From Candidatus Litorirhabdus singularis (lineage in GTDB: Bacteria > Pseudomonadota > Gammaproteobacteria > Pseudomonadales > Halieaceae): a stretch of 64,000 bases of DNA. The stretch's first letter is position 1. Each line of letters begins with the position of its first letter. Position numbers and translations under genes: made by a program. The stretch lies in NCBI RefSeq assembly GCF_026262625.1, contig NZ_SHNN01000001.1, positions 1,612,001 to 1,676,000 on the forward strand, in the 5' to 3' direction. Positions 16,851 to 29,829 of this stretch are shown piece after piece. A model generated the notes under the pieces. The model ran no database searches and had not been told where the DNA came from. It was given only the letters and a program-made list of their open reading frames with translations.

Positions 16851-16880
16851 TGGCTTCCTTCCATTTTTATTGAGCTAATT

Positions 16881-16911
16881 CGACAGCTTTTCTCAGCGAG
16901 AAATGGTGTCG
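16881..16911. promoter_or_regulatory. 31-bp imperfect inverted repeat upstream of the small-peptide unit
   Basis: On the plus strand CGACAGCTTTTCTC (16881-16894), spacer AGC, GAGAAATGGTGTCG (16898-16911); 12 of 14 positions pair. It lies 31-61 bases upstream of small protein A (minus strand) and about 84 bases after the frdD stop. It may be an operator, an attenuator, or an frd transcript end; there is no following T-run on the minus strand, which argues against a simple intrinsic terminator. Confidence 0.5.
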
Positions 16912-16994
16912 AAGAAACTCTATGTAGGCTCCCCAGACCATCGAATTTCAATGGTAAATCGGGAGTCTAGCATGCACGGATAGTGGCTGGAGGC

Positions 16995-17384
16995 CTAATG
17001 CCGGAGTATCCACAGGTAGAATAGCGTGGCGCAAGCCAGGCCGCTGGCGCCCCCATAGAATACTGTCAACATCAGCCAGTTGGCGCCACGCAGATGGAGG
17101 TCATGCATGCCATGATAAAGGCGATGAGCTGCATGGAAAGCAGGTAGGACAATACACACCAGGATGAACAGAGAACCCCACCAGGAGCGGCAAAATTCAA
17201 GCGCCAGAGAATAGCTAAGTATTGGGAGTTCAGCGACTCCCAGCGGTGCTATAAAGCCGGTGATCAGCACTGCGGCCGGTAGCAAAAAAGCGACAACCAT
17301 GCCGCCGGCGCCAAACAGGCTCCAAACTATGGGTTCATGCGAGCGAGGATATTGACGCTGTGGTTTACTTTGTGATGATAGCAT
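16995..17384 (-). CDS. frdD: Fumarate reductase membrane anchor subunit D
   Basis: A 129-residue protein with three transmembrane helices. The pattern HEPIVWSLFGAGGM and LPAFHAAHRLYHGMHDL matches E. coli FrdD (DEPVFWGLFGAGGM; HRMHHAMHDL). With FrdC it anchors the catalytic FrdAB pair to the inner membrane and helps form the quinol site. It starts 4 bases after the frdC stop and closes the operon. Slightly longer than the E. coli protein (119 residues) at the N-terminus. Confidence 0.93.
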   Translation of the reverse strand: MLSSQSKPQRQYPRSHEPIVWSLFGAGGMVVAFLLPAAVLITGFIAPLGVAELPILSYSLALEFCRSWWGSLFILVCIVLPAFHAAHRLYHGMHDLHLRGANWLMLTVFYGGASGLACATLFYLWILRH

Positions 17385-17388
17385 CGCT

Positions 17389-17811
17389 TCAAGCCCCCCA
17401 CGCGATGGCGAGGCCCAGCAGCGCCGCGGTCAAGATCAGCAGCCCCAGCCACTGACCAATTAGCATCAGTCTTTCTGGCATGGTCCATGTGCCAATACGC
17501 ACGACCATGATTTTCGGTGCCAGCTTAAACCAGGTTACCGCATGATAGACGACAGCTGTCAGAACAATCATTTGAAAACCGACTGCTGCAGGATGACTTA
17601 GACTGTTCAGCCAATCGCTCCAGGCGGCCTCGCCCTCACTCAGGCTAACCAGGCCGCTTAAAAGCAGCAGGCAATACAGCAGTACCCAAACGGCGGTAGC
17701 TTCACGTATCAAGTACAAGGTAAAAAATCGATTCTGCAGCCACCACCAGCGCGATTGCTTATGTTGGTAGGGCTTGCGAAACGTCTGTTTATGCTCGTGA
17801 TTTTCTGTCAT
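17389..17811 (-). CDS. frdC: Fumarate reductase membrane anchor subunit C
   Basis: A 140-residue, three-helix membrane protein. The segments [13 protein letters not shown] and [11 protein letters not shown] match E. coli FrdC (MLREGTAVPAVWF; HTKTWFELAPK), including the conserved Glu and Lys near the quinone site. The start codon overlaps the frdB stop by four bases (ATGA), indicating coupled translation. Confidence 0.93.
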   Translation of the reverse strand: MTENHEHKQTFRKPYQHKQSRWWWLQNRFFTLYLIREATAVWVLLYCLLLLSGLVSLSEGEAAWSDWLNSLSHPAAVGFQMIVLTAVVYHAVTWFKLAPKIMVVRIGTWTMPERLMLIGQWLGLLILTAALLGLAIAWGA

Positions 17812-18587
17812 TCCTTTTCCCCACTCTTGGACAGTGACAGGAGGTTCAGCATGTAATCTGTGGTACTGGCTGCTTTGCCCTGATTAATCGCTGCAGCAGG
17901 GTCGACCTGCTTGGGGCATACCTCTGAACAATAACCGACGAAAGTGCAGCTCCAGACGCCTTCTTCGGCATTCAGAAAAAGCGCTCTTTGCTCCTGTCCC
18001 TGATCACGCGAGTCGCGGTTGTAGCGTGAGGCTAATGCCAGCGCAGCCGGTCCGAGAAAGTCTGGATTGCGCCCAAACTGCGGGCAGGCCGCATAGCACA
18101 GTCCGCAATTAATACACTGGGAGAACTGTTGGTACAAAGAAAGCTCTGCCGGTGTTTGTATAAACGCTTGGTTGATAGGCTGACTCGTGTCCAGTTCCTG
18201 TGGGTCGTCGCGGATAATGTAAGGCTTGATGGTTTCCAGATTCTCCACAAAACCTGATATATCCGATATCAGGTCCCTCTCAATCGGGAAGTTGTCCAAT
18301 GCGGCGATATGCAATTCAGAATAATCTCGCAGGAACGCTTTGCAACCGAGTTTGGGCACACCATTAATCATGAAACCGCAGCTGCCGCAGATAGCCATAC
18401 GACATGACCAGCGAAAACTCAGGCTGGGATCAAGGTGATCCTTAATATGCTGAAGCGCTTCAAGCACAGAGGTATCTGCGGAGAATGGCACCTGATAATG
18501 TTGGAGCCAGGGTTCGTTGTCTTGCTCGGGACGGTAGCGCTGTACGGTAACTTTCATTATGTCAGCGGAGGGGGCAGCGATATTCAT
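17808..18587 (-). CDS. frdB: Fumarate reductase iron-sulfur subunit
   Basis: A 259-residue protein with the three cluster motifs of FrdB: [2Fe-2S] cysteines 62, 67, 70 and 82 in [10 protein letters not shown] and KLGC; then [15 protein letters not shown] and [17 protein letters not shown] for the [4Fe-4S] and [3Fe-4S] clusters. The last two motifs are nearly identical to the E. coli protein. It passes electrons from menaquinol or ubiquinol in the membrane to the FrdA flavin. The ATG at 18587 shares one base with the frdA stop; an internal Met11 is an alternative start and gives the more usual N-terminus. Confidence 0.95.
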   Translation of the reverse strand: MNIAAPSADIMKVTVQRYRPEQDNEPWLQHYQVPFSADTSVLEALQHIKDHLDPSLSFRWSCRMAICGSCGFMINGVPKLGCKAFLRDYSELHIAALDNFPIERDLISDISGFVENLETIKPYIIRDDPQELDTSQPINQAFIQTPAELSLYQQFSQCINCGLCYAACPQFGRNPDFLGPAALALASRYNRDSRDQGQEQRALFLNAEEGVWSCTFVGYCSEVCPKQVDPAAAINQGKAASTTDYMLNLLSLSKSGEKE

Positions 18588-20374
18588 TAGAGTGCCTCCT
18601 TCTTGTCATCTGCGGCCGCGCCGTATGCGCGTGTGGCTGGCGGTGAGCGGGTAATAACCACATCCTGATAGTCGATGGTGGGAGCGCCGCTGTCACTTCG
18701 AAAAACCAGAGAGTGCTTTAAATAGTCCACGTCATTGCGCTGGGTCCAGCCTTTTTCTGCGCCATCGAGGCGTTGGTGAGAGCCTCTGCTTTCCTTTCTA
18801 TTACTGGCTGAATGCGCCATGGCTTCGCCTATATCCAATAGAAAGCCCAGTTCGATCATGCCTAACCATTCGGTATTGAAGGCGTGGCTGCCATCTTTCA
18901 TCCCAATACGTTGGTAACGCTGCTTGAGCTCGGATATCTGCTGGCAAGTGGCCCGCATCGACTCCTCCTGACGATAGATGCCAAGGCCTGTTTCCATAGT
19001 CTCGGCCAGATCATTGCGAACGTCAGCGAGGCTCTCGCTGCCCTGTTGATTTTTTATTGCTAGCCAACCGTTTGCTCGCGCAGCCACATCGTCCTGGTGC
19101 GCTTCGGGGTTGGCGGTTGCCGTGCCGCGCGCAAAACGGGCGGCCTGTTCTCCAGCTACCCGGCCGAGGACGCACAGTTCAGCCAGCGAGTTAGAGCCCA
19201 GGCGGTTGGCTCCATGGAGGCCTGAACTGGCGCATTCCCCAACAGCGAAGAGTCCTGGCATGCTGGTCTCAGTGTGAATATTGGTGGGTATGCCGCCCAT
19301 GGTGTAATGCACTGTAGGGCGCACAGGTATTGGGTCGTGTACTGGGTCAACTCCAAGATAGGCCGAGGCCAGCTCGCGAATAAACGGCAGCCTCTCGTTG
19401 ATTTTGGCTTCGCCCAGATGCCGAAGGTCAAGATTTACGGCGGTACCTCTAGGTGTTTCAACCACTCGTCCTTTTTGTTCTTCATGCCAGAACGCCTGAC
19501 TGAGTTTGTCCCGCGGCCCCAGTTCCATAGTTTTGTTTCTAGGGTGACCCACGGGAGTCTCCGGCCCTAAGGCATAGTCCTGAAGATAGCGATAGCCGTC
19601 TCGATTCGTCAGTACCCCGCCCTCGCCGCGACAGCCTTCAGTCATCAAAATCCCGGATCCCGGCAGACCGGTTGGGTGATACTGAACAAACTCCATGTCA
19701 CGCAAAGGTACGCCGGCACGATACGCCAGTGACATACCGTCTCCAGTGACGATGCCGCCATTGGTATTGAATCGATATACGCGAGCAGCGCCACCGGTTG
19801 CGATAACAACCGCTTTGCCGATAAATCGGGTGAACACACCCTCGGCGATATTGATAGCCAATACGCCCTGAGTAACTCCGTCGTCGATAAGAAGGTCGGT
19901 AACAAAGTATTCATCGAAGCGCTGAATAGACGGGTATTTGATAGAGGTTTGAAACAATGTGTGGAGTATATGGAAGCCGGTTTTGTCCGCGGCAAACCAG
20001 GTTCGTTCTGTTTTCATGCCGCCAAAGGCGCGCACATTGATGCTGCCATCCGGCTTGCGGCTCCAGGGGCAGCCCCAGTGTTCCAGACGTAGCATTTCTT
20101 GTGGGCATTGCTCGACAAAATACTCAACGACGTTTTGGTCAGCCAGCCAGTCGCTGCCGGATACCGTGTCATTGAAATGGTCGGTAAAGGAATCATGAGA
20201 TTGAATCACACCAGCTGCACCGCCTTCTGCTGCAACCGTATGGCTGCGCATGGGGTATACCTTCGATATCAGCGCGATAGTAAGATCGGAATCAGCTTCC
20301 GCGGCTGCAATAGCGGCTCGCAAACCACCACCGCCCGCACCGACGATAATGACATCCGCATGAATCGTTCTCAT
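18587..20374 (-). CDS. frdA: Fumarate reductase flavoprotein subunit
   Basis: A 595-residue protein, close to the 602 residues of E. coli FrdA. It has the FAD-binding [10 protein letters not shown] near residue 12, the flavin-linking His45 in [10 protein letters not shown], the active-site stretch [23 protein letters not shown], and [14 protein letters not shown] near the C-terminal third. It reduces fumarate to succinate on the cytoplasmic side; in aerobes the complex can also run as a succinate dehydrogenase. First gene of frdABCD in E. coli order. An FNR/ANR-type box lies about 70 bases upstream, consistent with induction at low oxygen. Confidence 0.96.
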   Translation of the reverse strand: MRTIHADVIIVGAGGGGLRAAIAAAEADSDLTIALISKVYPMRSHTVAAEGGAAGVIQSHDSFTDHFNDTVSGSDWLADQNVVEYFVEQCPQEMLRLEHWGCPWSRKPDGSINVRAFGGMKTERTWFAADKTGFHILHTLFQTSIKYPSIQRFDEYFVTDLLIDDGVTQGVLAINIAEGVFTRFIGKAVVIATGGAARVYRFNTNGGIVTGDGMSLAYRAGVPLRDMEFVQYHPTGLPGSGILMTEGCRGEGGVLTNRDGYRYLQDYALGPETPVGHPRNKTMELGPRDKLSQAFWHEEQKGRVVETPRGTAVNLDLRHLGEAKINERLPFIRELASAYLGVDPVHDPIPVRPTVHYTMGGIPTNIHTETSMPGLFAVGECASSGLHGANRLGSNSLAELCVLGRVAGEQAARFARGTATANPEAHQDDVAARANGWLAIKNQQGSESLADVRNDLAETMETGLGIYRQEESMRATCQQISELKQRYQRIGMKDGSHAFNTEWLGMIELGFLLDIGEAMAHSASNRKESRGSHQRLDGAEKGWTQRNDVDYLKHSLVFRSDSGAPTIDYQDVVITRSPPATRAYGAAADDKKEAL

Positions 20375-20437
20375 AGCCGCGTACCCTGCCTGCGATCAAG
20401 TAAACGCCCATTTTGCTACAAACCCATCGGCAGGGCG

Positions 20438-20451
20438 TTGATGTGCATCAT
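20438..20451 (-). promoter_or_regulatory. FNR/ANR-type box upstream of frdA
   Basis: TTGATGTGCATCAT on the plus strand differs at one position from the palindromic consensus TTGAT-N4-ATCAA. Its centre is about 70 bases from the frdA ATG. If it acts at -41.5 as a class II activator site, transcription would start ~28 bases before frdA, a normal leader length. This fits oxygen-controlled expression of fumarate reductase; the activator gene is not in the window. Confidence 0.7.
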
Positions 20452-20526
20452 TGGGCGCGTTGCAAATTAGCCGCTAGCCATCGGAAGAAGGCATAGTCGG
20501 CTGATCGCCATAACCGACACCGACGA

Positions 20527-20982
20527 CTAAATTGTCGAAGCGCCGGTAATATCTGGCTGCTGCTCGACTATTCCCGCTTTGAAGAACGCTGGTATTGGTA
20601 TGGACTTGCGTGTGTCCGGATCGACAAAGACCTGAGTAAGCCCCCCCTTTGCCAACAGTGTACCGCGGGCATTGTCGTATAACTCAAAGGCAGCGTCAGC
20701 ACTAGAGTTGCCTAATCTGGAATATCCCACGCAGACGTTAACTTCCGCGTTGCCGCCAATTTCGTCCACGTAGTCACAATGAATATTGACAGTAAAAATC
20801 AGGCACGGCAGTTTGTGTGGGTTCATAGCCCCCAGCCCCAGTTCTTCCATATAGCTGCCCAGAACTTCGTCGGCATAGACCATATAGTTGGCGAAATACA
20901 GGTGGCCCTGTGCGTCCATATCGCGGAAGCGGACTTTTACAATTTCGCTAAATGGTAGTGAAGTTTGTGTGGCTGTACCCAT
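20527..20982 (-). CDS. Hotdog-fold acyl-CoA thioesterase (4HBT/YbgC-like)
   Basis: A 151-residue single-domain protein. RFRDMDAQGHLYFANYMVY near the N-terminus holds the D-x-D-A-x-G-H motif of the 4-hydroxybenzoyl-CoA thioesterase family, with Asp23 as the probable catalytic residue. A long beta region follows with SRLGNSSADAAFEL and TQVFVDPDTRKSIPIP. It should hydrolyse an acyl-CoA in the cytoplasm; chain length preference is unknown. It lies upstream of frdABCD on the same strand but the FNR box sits between them, so it is probably a separate unit. Confidence 0.82.
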   Translation of the reverse strand: MGTATQTSLPFSEIVKVRFRDMDAQGHLYFANYMVYADEVLGSYMEELGLGAMNPHKLPCLIFTVNIHCDYVDEIGGNAEVNVCVGYSRLGNSSADAAFELYDNARGTLLAKGGLTQVFVDPDTRKSIPIPAFFKAGIVEQQPDITGASTI

Positions 20983-21163
20983 AATATCGTCGCTCGAGAT
21001 TGAGTGACTATCGTACCTCAGTTGAGCGCTGTAAGTCAGCGGTGCGGCAAGAAAGCGGGTTTTGTGACCGCGGTTGTCGTACCCTATGTCGAAGGGCTAT
21101 TCGCCCTGAAATTGGATGGTGATACGTCACCATTCGTTGAACTTTCATGTGGGGGCGAAGTTG

Positions 21164-24794
<3,631 letters not shown>

Positions 24795-24812
24795 AACTTG
24801 TTGAAGTGAGCC

Positions 24813-25934
24813 TCAAAATGCCTCGCCCACTGATACATGAACTGCGTCGCTATCAGCGGAGCGGGCAAAGTCGACCCTTAAGTTGATGCGCTTGGCTTTC
24901 AGCACCATAAAACGCAGCCCGAGGCCGTAGCTGGGAATAGGCTCATTATCGCGAATGCCGCTAAATGAGCTGCCGACATATCCAACACCCGCAAAACCGA
25001 CTATCCCCCAGCGTTCACTCAATTCCCAGCGCGCCTCGCCCTGAGCTGAGGCCGATACGGTACCCAGGTAATCCGTTGCCGAGAAACCACGGAGTTTGAC
25101 GGTACAAGCATCCCAAAGTGGCGTCGTTCCGCTGCGGCGGCATGCTTGGGCTTCCCAGGCTAAGACAAGGGATTCGGATTGCTGATGATAAGATTTTAAT
25201 ACGCTGGCAAGTGACTGATACGTGTCGTTGCTGCCGATCGCCTCGTCGTTGAACAGAGCGTCCAGTTTGAAATAGAGGCCACTCGAGCTGTTCAGTGGGT
25301 TATCACGTTGATCATACTCAACGTAGACGCCCAACCCCACCGAGCGCACATTGCCCGCCTCATCGAAATCTGAGTTGGATGAAGTTACCACTGAGCTCTC
25401 TATGCTTTGATCGGCGTCAACGACTCGAGTAAGAACACCGCCGTACCAGTCGCCTTGCAGGCGTCTGGCCAGTTTCGCGTAGAAGAACGTGCCTTCTATC
25501 CTCCAGTCCAGATTCTTTTCGCTGTTGGTTTGGTCTGTAGTCAGCAGCGTGAGCTTAAGGTCTGCCGCGCCTGCGCCTCCCGTAAAACGCCATTTGTCAT
25601 CTCGCCAATAGTTCTGCTGTACCACGGCAAAAGCTTTGCTCTCGTTGCTGGTGTACATAGCGCCAATGCCGGTGACGGAGGCAGGCTGCAGTTTCTTTTG
25701 CGCTTCGGATTGCGGATAAAAGTAGGCGGCGCCGGCAACCAGCCCCGTTCCCAGCGTTGGATTTGAGATTGGGATTGGAACGGCTACGAAGTCTCCACGC
25801 TGAAGTTTTAGATTGGTTTTATCTTCTCTAATATCCGGGGCTATTCCTGCACGTGTATCAGTCGCGTCATTCTGCGCGATAGCTGCAGTAGTCGACAAGA
25901 TGGTGAGACAGGCGATCGTAACAAGCAGTTTCAA
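24813..25934 (-). CDS. Omp85-type outer-membrane barrel without POTRA domains
   Basis: A 373-residue exported protein: signal peptide (MKLLVTIACLTILSTTAAIAQ), then about 60 residues, then alternating beta strands to the end. The lid-lock-like motif LRGF (in VKLRGFSATDYLG), a WELSERWGIVGFAGVG strand near the C-terminus and a terminal ...HVSVGEAF with an aromatic end fit a BamA/TamA-type surface antigen barrel. There is no room for POTRA repeats, so it is a short member of the family, as in several lone bacterial surface-antigen proteins of unknown role. It converges on the fadH-like gene. Confidence 0.72.
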   Translation of the reverse strand: MKLLVTIACLTILSTTAAIAQNDATDTRAGIAPDIREDKTNLKLQRGDFVAVPIPISNPTLGTGLVAGAAYFYPQSEAQKKLQPASVTGIGAMYTSNESKAFAVVQQNYWRDDKWRFTGGAGAADLKLTLLTTDQTNSEKNLDWRIEGTFFYAKLARRLQGDWYGGVLTRVVDADQSIESSVVTSSNSDFDEAGNVRSVGLGVYVEYDQRDNPLNSSSGLYFKLDALFNDEAIGSNDTYQSLASVLKSYHQQSESLVLAWEAQACRRSGTTPLWDACTVKLRGFSATDYLGTVSASAQGEARWELSERWGIVGFAGVGYVGSSFSGIRDNEPIPSYGLGLRFMVLKAKRINLRVDFARSADSDAVHVSVGEAF

Positions 25935-26148
25935 AGTTCAACTCCAGATGGGTGGGGGCTGTGACGGGAGAAAAATGGTCCTGGAAAAATAATGCAGTCA
26001 TACCGAGACCGGGAGGATACTCTATAAGAGTGTCGCAACTAAAATTTTTCGACATTCATATAAACGGCAAATCAAATGATCTCAGCTGCATTGGTGATTA
26101 TCGAACAGCTTCTTTCGCTCGCCAAGCCGCAGTACACTGCGCTCTCCG

Positions 26149-26553
26149 ATGATTAACATTTGTATAGGCCGCTACGTGGAACACAGAAAACTGGTACTAC
26201 CGGAATTTCTTAATGATCAGGGCTACCTGTTTGGAGGCAACCTGCTTAAATGGGTGGATGAGTCTGCGTATATTACCGCCAGTCTGGATTTTCCGGGTAA
26301 TCGCCTGGTTACGGTGTCCTTGAGCGAAGTGAACTTCAAGAACCCGATTCACCCGGGGGAGTTGCTTTGTTTTGACGTACAGTTGGTGCGACGTGGCAAT
26401 ACCTCGGCGACCTATAGTATTGAAGTCATTGGTGAGAAGCTGGCCGACACCAAAGCGCCACTGTTCGTCACCAAAATCACGTTCGTTAATGTAGCCCCTG
26501 ACGGGCAACCTATGGCGCTGTCTCTTTCAGCTGATGAGGTTGCTGGTAAGTAA
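26149..26553 (+). CDS. Hotdog-fold acyl-CoA thioesterase (YciA/acyl-CoA hydrolase-like)
   Basis: A 134-residue protein. LPEFLNDQGYLFGGNLLKWVDESAYITA contains the N-x-x-G-x-x-x-GG-x-x-L-x-W-x-D pattern of YciA/cytosolic acyl-CoA hydrolases, and VSLSEVNFKNPIHPGELL follows as in the family. It should hydrolyse acyl-CoA in the cytoplasm. The motif starts around residue 18, so the ATG at 26149 is reasonable. It stands alone between the Omp85 gene (divergent) and the RND operon (convergent). Confidence 0.82.
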   Translation: MINICIGRYVEHRKLVLPEFLNDQGYLFGGNLLKWVDESAYITASLDFPGNRLVTVSLSEVNFKNPIHPGELLCFDVQLVRRGNTSATYSIEVIGEKLADTKAPLFVTKITFVNVAPDGQPMALSLSADEVAGK

Positions 26554-26652
26554 ATACTCTTGATCCGGGGGCATGCTCGCCTGAGGGTGCTGCAGGCACA
26601 GTTAGAGTTAAATGAATGGGCCTGCGTTTAAGCGTGACTCACTAATGGGTGC

Positions 26653-29600
26653 TCAATCGCTAGCAAGATGTGGGGTAGGCGCCGAGCGCTTAATTCCGAG
26701 CCGGGAAGGCAGGGCCTGCAGGCTTTCAGGCAACGCCAACATGGCCGGGGTCACAATCAGTGTAAGCAGCGTTGCAAAAGACAGTCCAAAAACGATGGCC
26801 TGAGATAGTGGTGCCCAAAACATGGCCATCTCACCTTCGGCGGTAATGGTCCTGGATGTAAGATCTATCGAGTATCCGCAGGCCAGAGGTAGCAGGCCGA
26901 ATACGGTGGTGACGGTTGTCAGTAGCACGGGTCGCAGGCGTTGTGCCGCTGCCCGCACGATCACGGCGCGAGTGTCCAGTTCCGGGTGCTGGGCCCGCAC
27001 GTGGTTAAACGTGTCGATCAGGATAATGTTGTTGTTGACCACGATGCCAGCCAGGGCAACTACTCCCACACCGGTCAAAAGTGCGCTGAATGGATTTGAA
27101 AGCAGCAACAGTCCTAGCAGTACGCCGGCTGTCGACATAATCACCGCCAGCAGAATGAGTGCGCTCTGATAAAAATTGTTGAACTGAGTCACTAACAGGA
27201 TAAACATCAGAGCAAGTGCCAGCAGAAATGCGGCGGATACAAATGCCATGGAGTCTGCCTGCTCTTCATTAGCGCCTCGGAAGCGGATGTTCAGGGCTGG
27301 ATCAAAGTCTTGTTGCTGCAGCCAGTTATCGATCTTCGCAACCATGCCGTCGGCCATCACGCCATCTCTCACGCTGGCACGAATCAGTTCTACCGGCAGG
27401 CCGTCAATACGCTTGAAGGCGTCGACACCGGGGGCCGGTTGAATTTTCACGAAGTTGCTCAGCGGTATCATGCCCTGAGCAGTGCTTACCCGCAGCTCTT
27501 CCATAGCTCGAATGCCGCGCTCACTACTGGGATAGCGCACTCTGATATCGACGGCGTCGTCTGCGTCGTCTGGTCTGTATTCTCCAACTTTGACGCCGTT
27601 GGTGACCAGCTGGACTGCCAGACCAGCCGAAGATACGTCAGCACCGAACAATGCGGCCTGTTTGCGGTCAACTTCGACCCGCCATTCGATGGAGGGCAGG
27701 GCCGCCGAATCATCAATGTCGACTAACTCAGGCAGGGAGTCTAGATAAGCACGGACGCGGGTCATTGCCGGTTCCAGCAGGGGACGGTCCTGCGAGGTGA
27801 ATTCTATTTGTATGGGTTTGCCTATCGGTGGGCCTTTTTCAAGTGGCTGTACTTCCACATGAATACCGGCCAGCCTATCGGTACGTTGGCGGATTTCCCG
27901 GATGATCGCATTGCCTCCGAGGTCGCGCTGTGATTCCGCGTAGAGCTCCAGAAACAGTGATGCGATTCGATCAGAGCTACTACCCATAAAATCATTGCTC
28001 AGACCTGGCAGTGAGGTCTGCGTGTTTATAAAGCGGATGCCGGGGATTTCCAGTATCTCTTTCTCTACGTCGAGTACCAGATCATTGACTTCGCTGGCAG
28101 AGAAATTCCCGCGTGCCAGTACCGAAACCTGAATAAACTGAGGGTCCGCATCAGAGAAGAAGATAGTGCCAACGCCAAACTTGCCGTAGGCCCAGAAGAT
28201 ACTAACAAGAACACTCGCAACGATGCCGACTGCCAGGATTGGCCGACCGCATACAAGGCTAAGAAAGCGAGCGAAGCGGCCAGTGAAGGTCTTCAGTTGA
28301 GTGGGGTCGCCAGACTCCAGCACCTGCTGCGCGTGTACCACTTCGTTGTTGTGCATGGAGGGTTTACCGAATAAGGTTCCCAGCACTGGTCCAAAGAGAA
28401 GGGCGTAGAGCAGCGATCCAATAAGCACCGTGAAGACGGTGACTGGCAGGTAGCCCATGAATTGGCCCGATACGCCCGGCCAGAACAACATCGGTAAAAA
28501 GGCGGCTAGAGTGGTTGCTGTCGATGCTGTGACGGGCCAAAACATGCGTTTAACAGACTCTGCGTAGGCCGACTTGTGGTCCATACCTTCACTCATCATA
28601 CGATTGGCGTACTCGGTGACGACAATGCCCCCATCGATGAGCATGCCCAGGCCCAATAACATGCCAAACATGACCATGAAATTAAAGGTATAGCCGAGCA
28701 GGTAGATGATGGTGACCGAGAACAGTAGAGAAAAGGGAATACCGAGGCCAACAATCAGGCCGCTGCGAAAGCCCATAGTAGCGACGACAAGAACCATGAC
28801 TAGCGCAAGCGCTGTCAGGATATTGCCTTCCAGCTCACGCACCTGTACCGCGGCGAATTCGGCCTGATTTTGAGAAACGATCATCTCGATACCGCTGGGT
28901 ATACCGGTTCTAGCGGCTTCTACGATCTCAAGGACTTCTTCGACGCTATCGATGACATTGGCATTGGCGCGTTTCTTTACGCTGATAGAGATTGTCTCAC
29001 TGCCGTTGTAGCGTGCGAAGCTGGAGCGATCTTTGAAGGTCCTGCGCACGGTCGCTACGTCCTTCAGCGTCACCACACTGCCTGCTGAGCTGCGCAGAGG
29101 TAATGCCAGAACATCTTCGGCCTGCTCCATAATCGCCGGCACCTTGACCGCGAAGCGCCCATTTTCCAGTTCTATGGTGCCGGCAGGAATCAGCCGGTTA
29201 TTGCGCTGCAGAATGACCAGTAACTCTTCTGCTGAAAGGCGGTACGCGTTGAGGGCATCTGGATCGATAACCACTTCCAGCACTTCCTCCCGGTGCCCTT
29301 GCAGGTCGGCACTAAGCACAGCAGGAACCGACTCGATCTCCTCTCTCAGCGCCAGAGCGGCTTGGTACAGCTGCCGTTCGCTGGCGGTTTCGCTGATAAA
29401 GTTTATTTGCAGCATTGGGAAACTATCAGCCGTAAGTTCTTCAACGAATGGCTCTTCAGCGGTGGCCGGCATCTCCGCTCGTGCCGCGTCTACCGCTTCT
29501 CGCACATCGCTGAGCGCTTTGCTCAGGTCCTGTGATACGTCAAACTCAATGAAGGCTGAGGCCATGCCTTCGGCCGCGGTAGATTTTAGTTCAACGATGC

Positions 29601-29829
29601 CCTCTAGCTTGCGCAGTTCGATTTCGAGAGGTTGCACCAGCAAGCGCTCTGCATCTTCCGGCGAGATACCTTCGTGCACTACGCCAACGTAGAACAACGG
29701 AAGGTCGACATGCGGATCATTAGCGATAGGCAATGCCAAGCGCGCCATCACACCGATCAAAACCATGATCACCAGTAGTGACATGGTGGTGCGGGTGCGA
29801 CTGATAGCAGTCTCTATCAGGGAGGTCAT
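26653..29829 (-). CDS. RND efflux transporter permease (HAE/AcrB superfamily)
   Basis: A 1058-residue inner-membrane pump with the internal duplication of RND proteins (12 helices, two large periplasmic loops). It begins with a membrane anchor MTSLIETAISRTRTTM..., and carries ISPEDAERLLVQPLEIELR in the first porter domain. The TM4 motif reads GMLIDGGIVVTEYANR: one Asp of the usual Asp-Asp pair is Gly. TM10 reads VVNNNIILIDTFN, with Asn where AcrB has Lys940. Such variants are known among RND permeases, so this need not mean loss of function. The gene overlaps its adaptor by four bases. No outer-membrane factor follows. Confidence 0.9.
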   Translation of the reverse strand: MTSLIETAISRTRTTMSLLVIMVLIGVMARLALPIANDPHVDLPLFYVGVVHEGISPEDAERLLVQPLEIELRKLEGIVELKSTAAEGMASAFIEFDVSQDLSKALSDVREAVDAARAEMPATAEEPFVEELTADSFPMLQINFISETASERQLYQAALALREEIESVPAVLSADLQGHREEVLEVVIDPDALNAYRLSAEELLVILQRNNRLIPAGTIELENGRFAVKVPAIMEQAEDVLALPLRSSAGSVVTLKDVATVRRTFKDRSSFARYNGSETISISVKKRANANVIDSVEEVLEIVEAARTGIPSGIEMIVSQNQAEFAAVQVRELEGNILTALALVMVLVVATMGFRSGLIVGLGIPFSLLFSVTIIYLLGYTFNFMVMFGMLLGLGMLIDGGIVVTEYANRMMSEGMDHKSAYAESVKRMFWPVTASTATTLAAFLPMLFWPGVSGQFMGYLPVTVFTVLIGSLLYALLFGPVLGTLFGKPSMHNNEVVHAQQVLESGDPTQLKTFTGRFARFLSLVCGRPILAVGIVASVLVSIFWAYGKFGVGTIFFSDADPQFIQVSVLARGNFSASEVNDLVLDVEKEILEIPGIRFINTQTSLPGLSNDFMGSSSDRIASLFLELYAESQRDLGGNAIIREIRQRTDRLAGIHVEVQPLEKGPPIGKPIQIEFTSQDRPLLEPAMTRVRAYLDSLPELVDIDDSAALPSIEWRVEVDRKQAALFGADVSSAGLAVQLVTNGVKVGEYRPDDADDAVDIRVRYPSSERGIRAMEELRVSTAQGMIPLSNFVKIQPAPGVDAFKRIDGLPVELIRASVRDGVMADGMVAKIDNWLQQQDFDPALNIRFRGANEEQADSMAFVSAAFLLALALMFILLVTQFNNFYQSALILLAVIMSTAGVLLGLLLLSNPFSALLTGVGVVALAGIVVNNNIILIDTFNHVRAQHPELDTRAVIVRAAAQRLRPVLLTTVTTVFGLLPLACGYSIDLTSRTITAEGEMAMFWAPLSQAIVFGLSFATLLTLIVTPAMLALPESLQALPSRLGIKRSAPTPHLASD

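Noticed and set aside
16695-16868. Reading small gene B as the end of a longer ~100-codon gene in the same frame
   Set aside because: The frame is open upstream but has no start codon before the ATG at 16695, while the other frame has an ATG with a strong ribosome site; kept only as an alternative.
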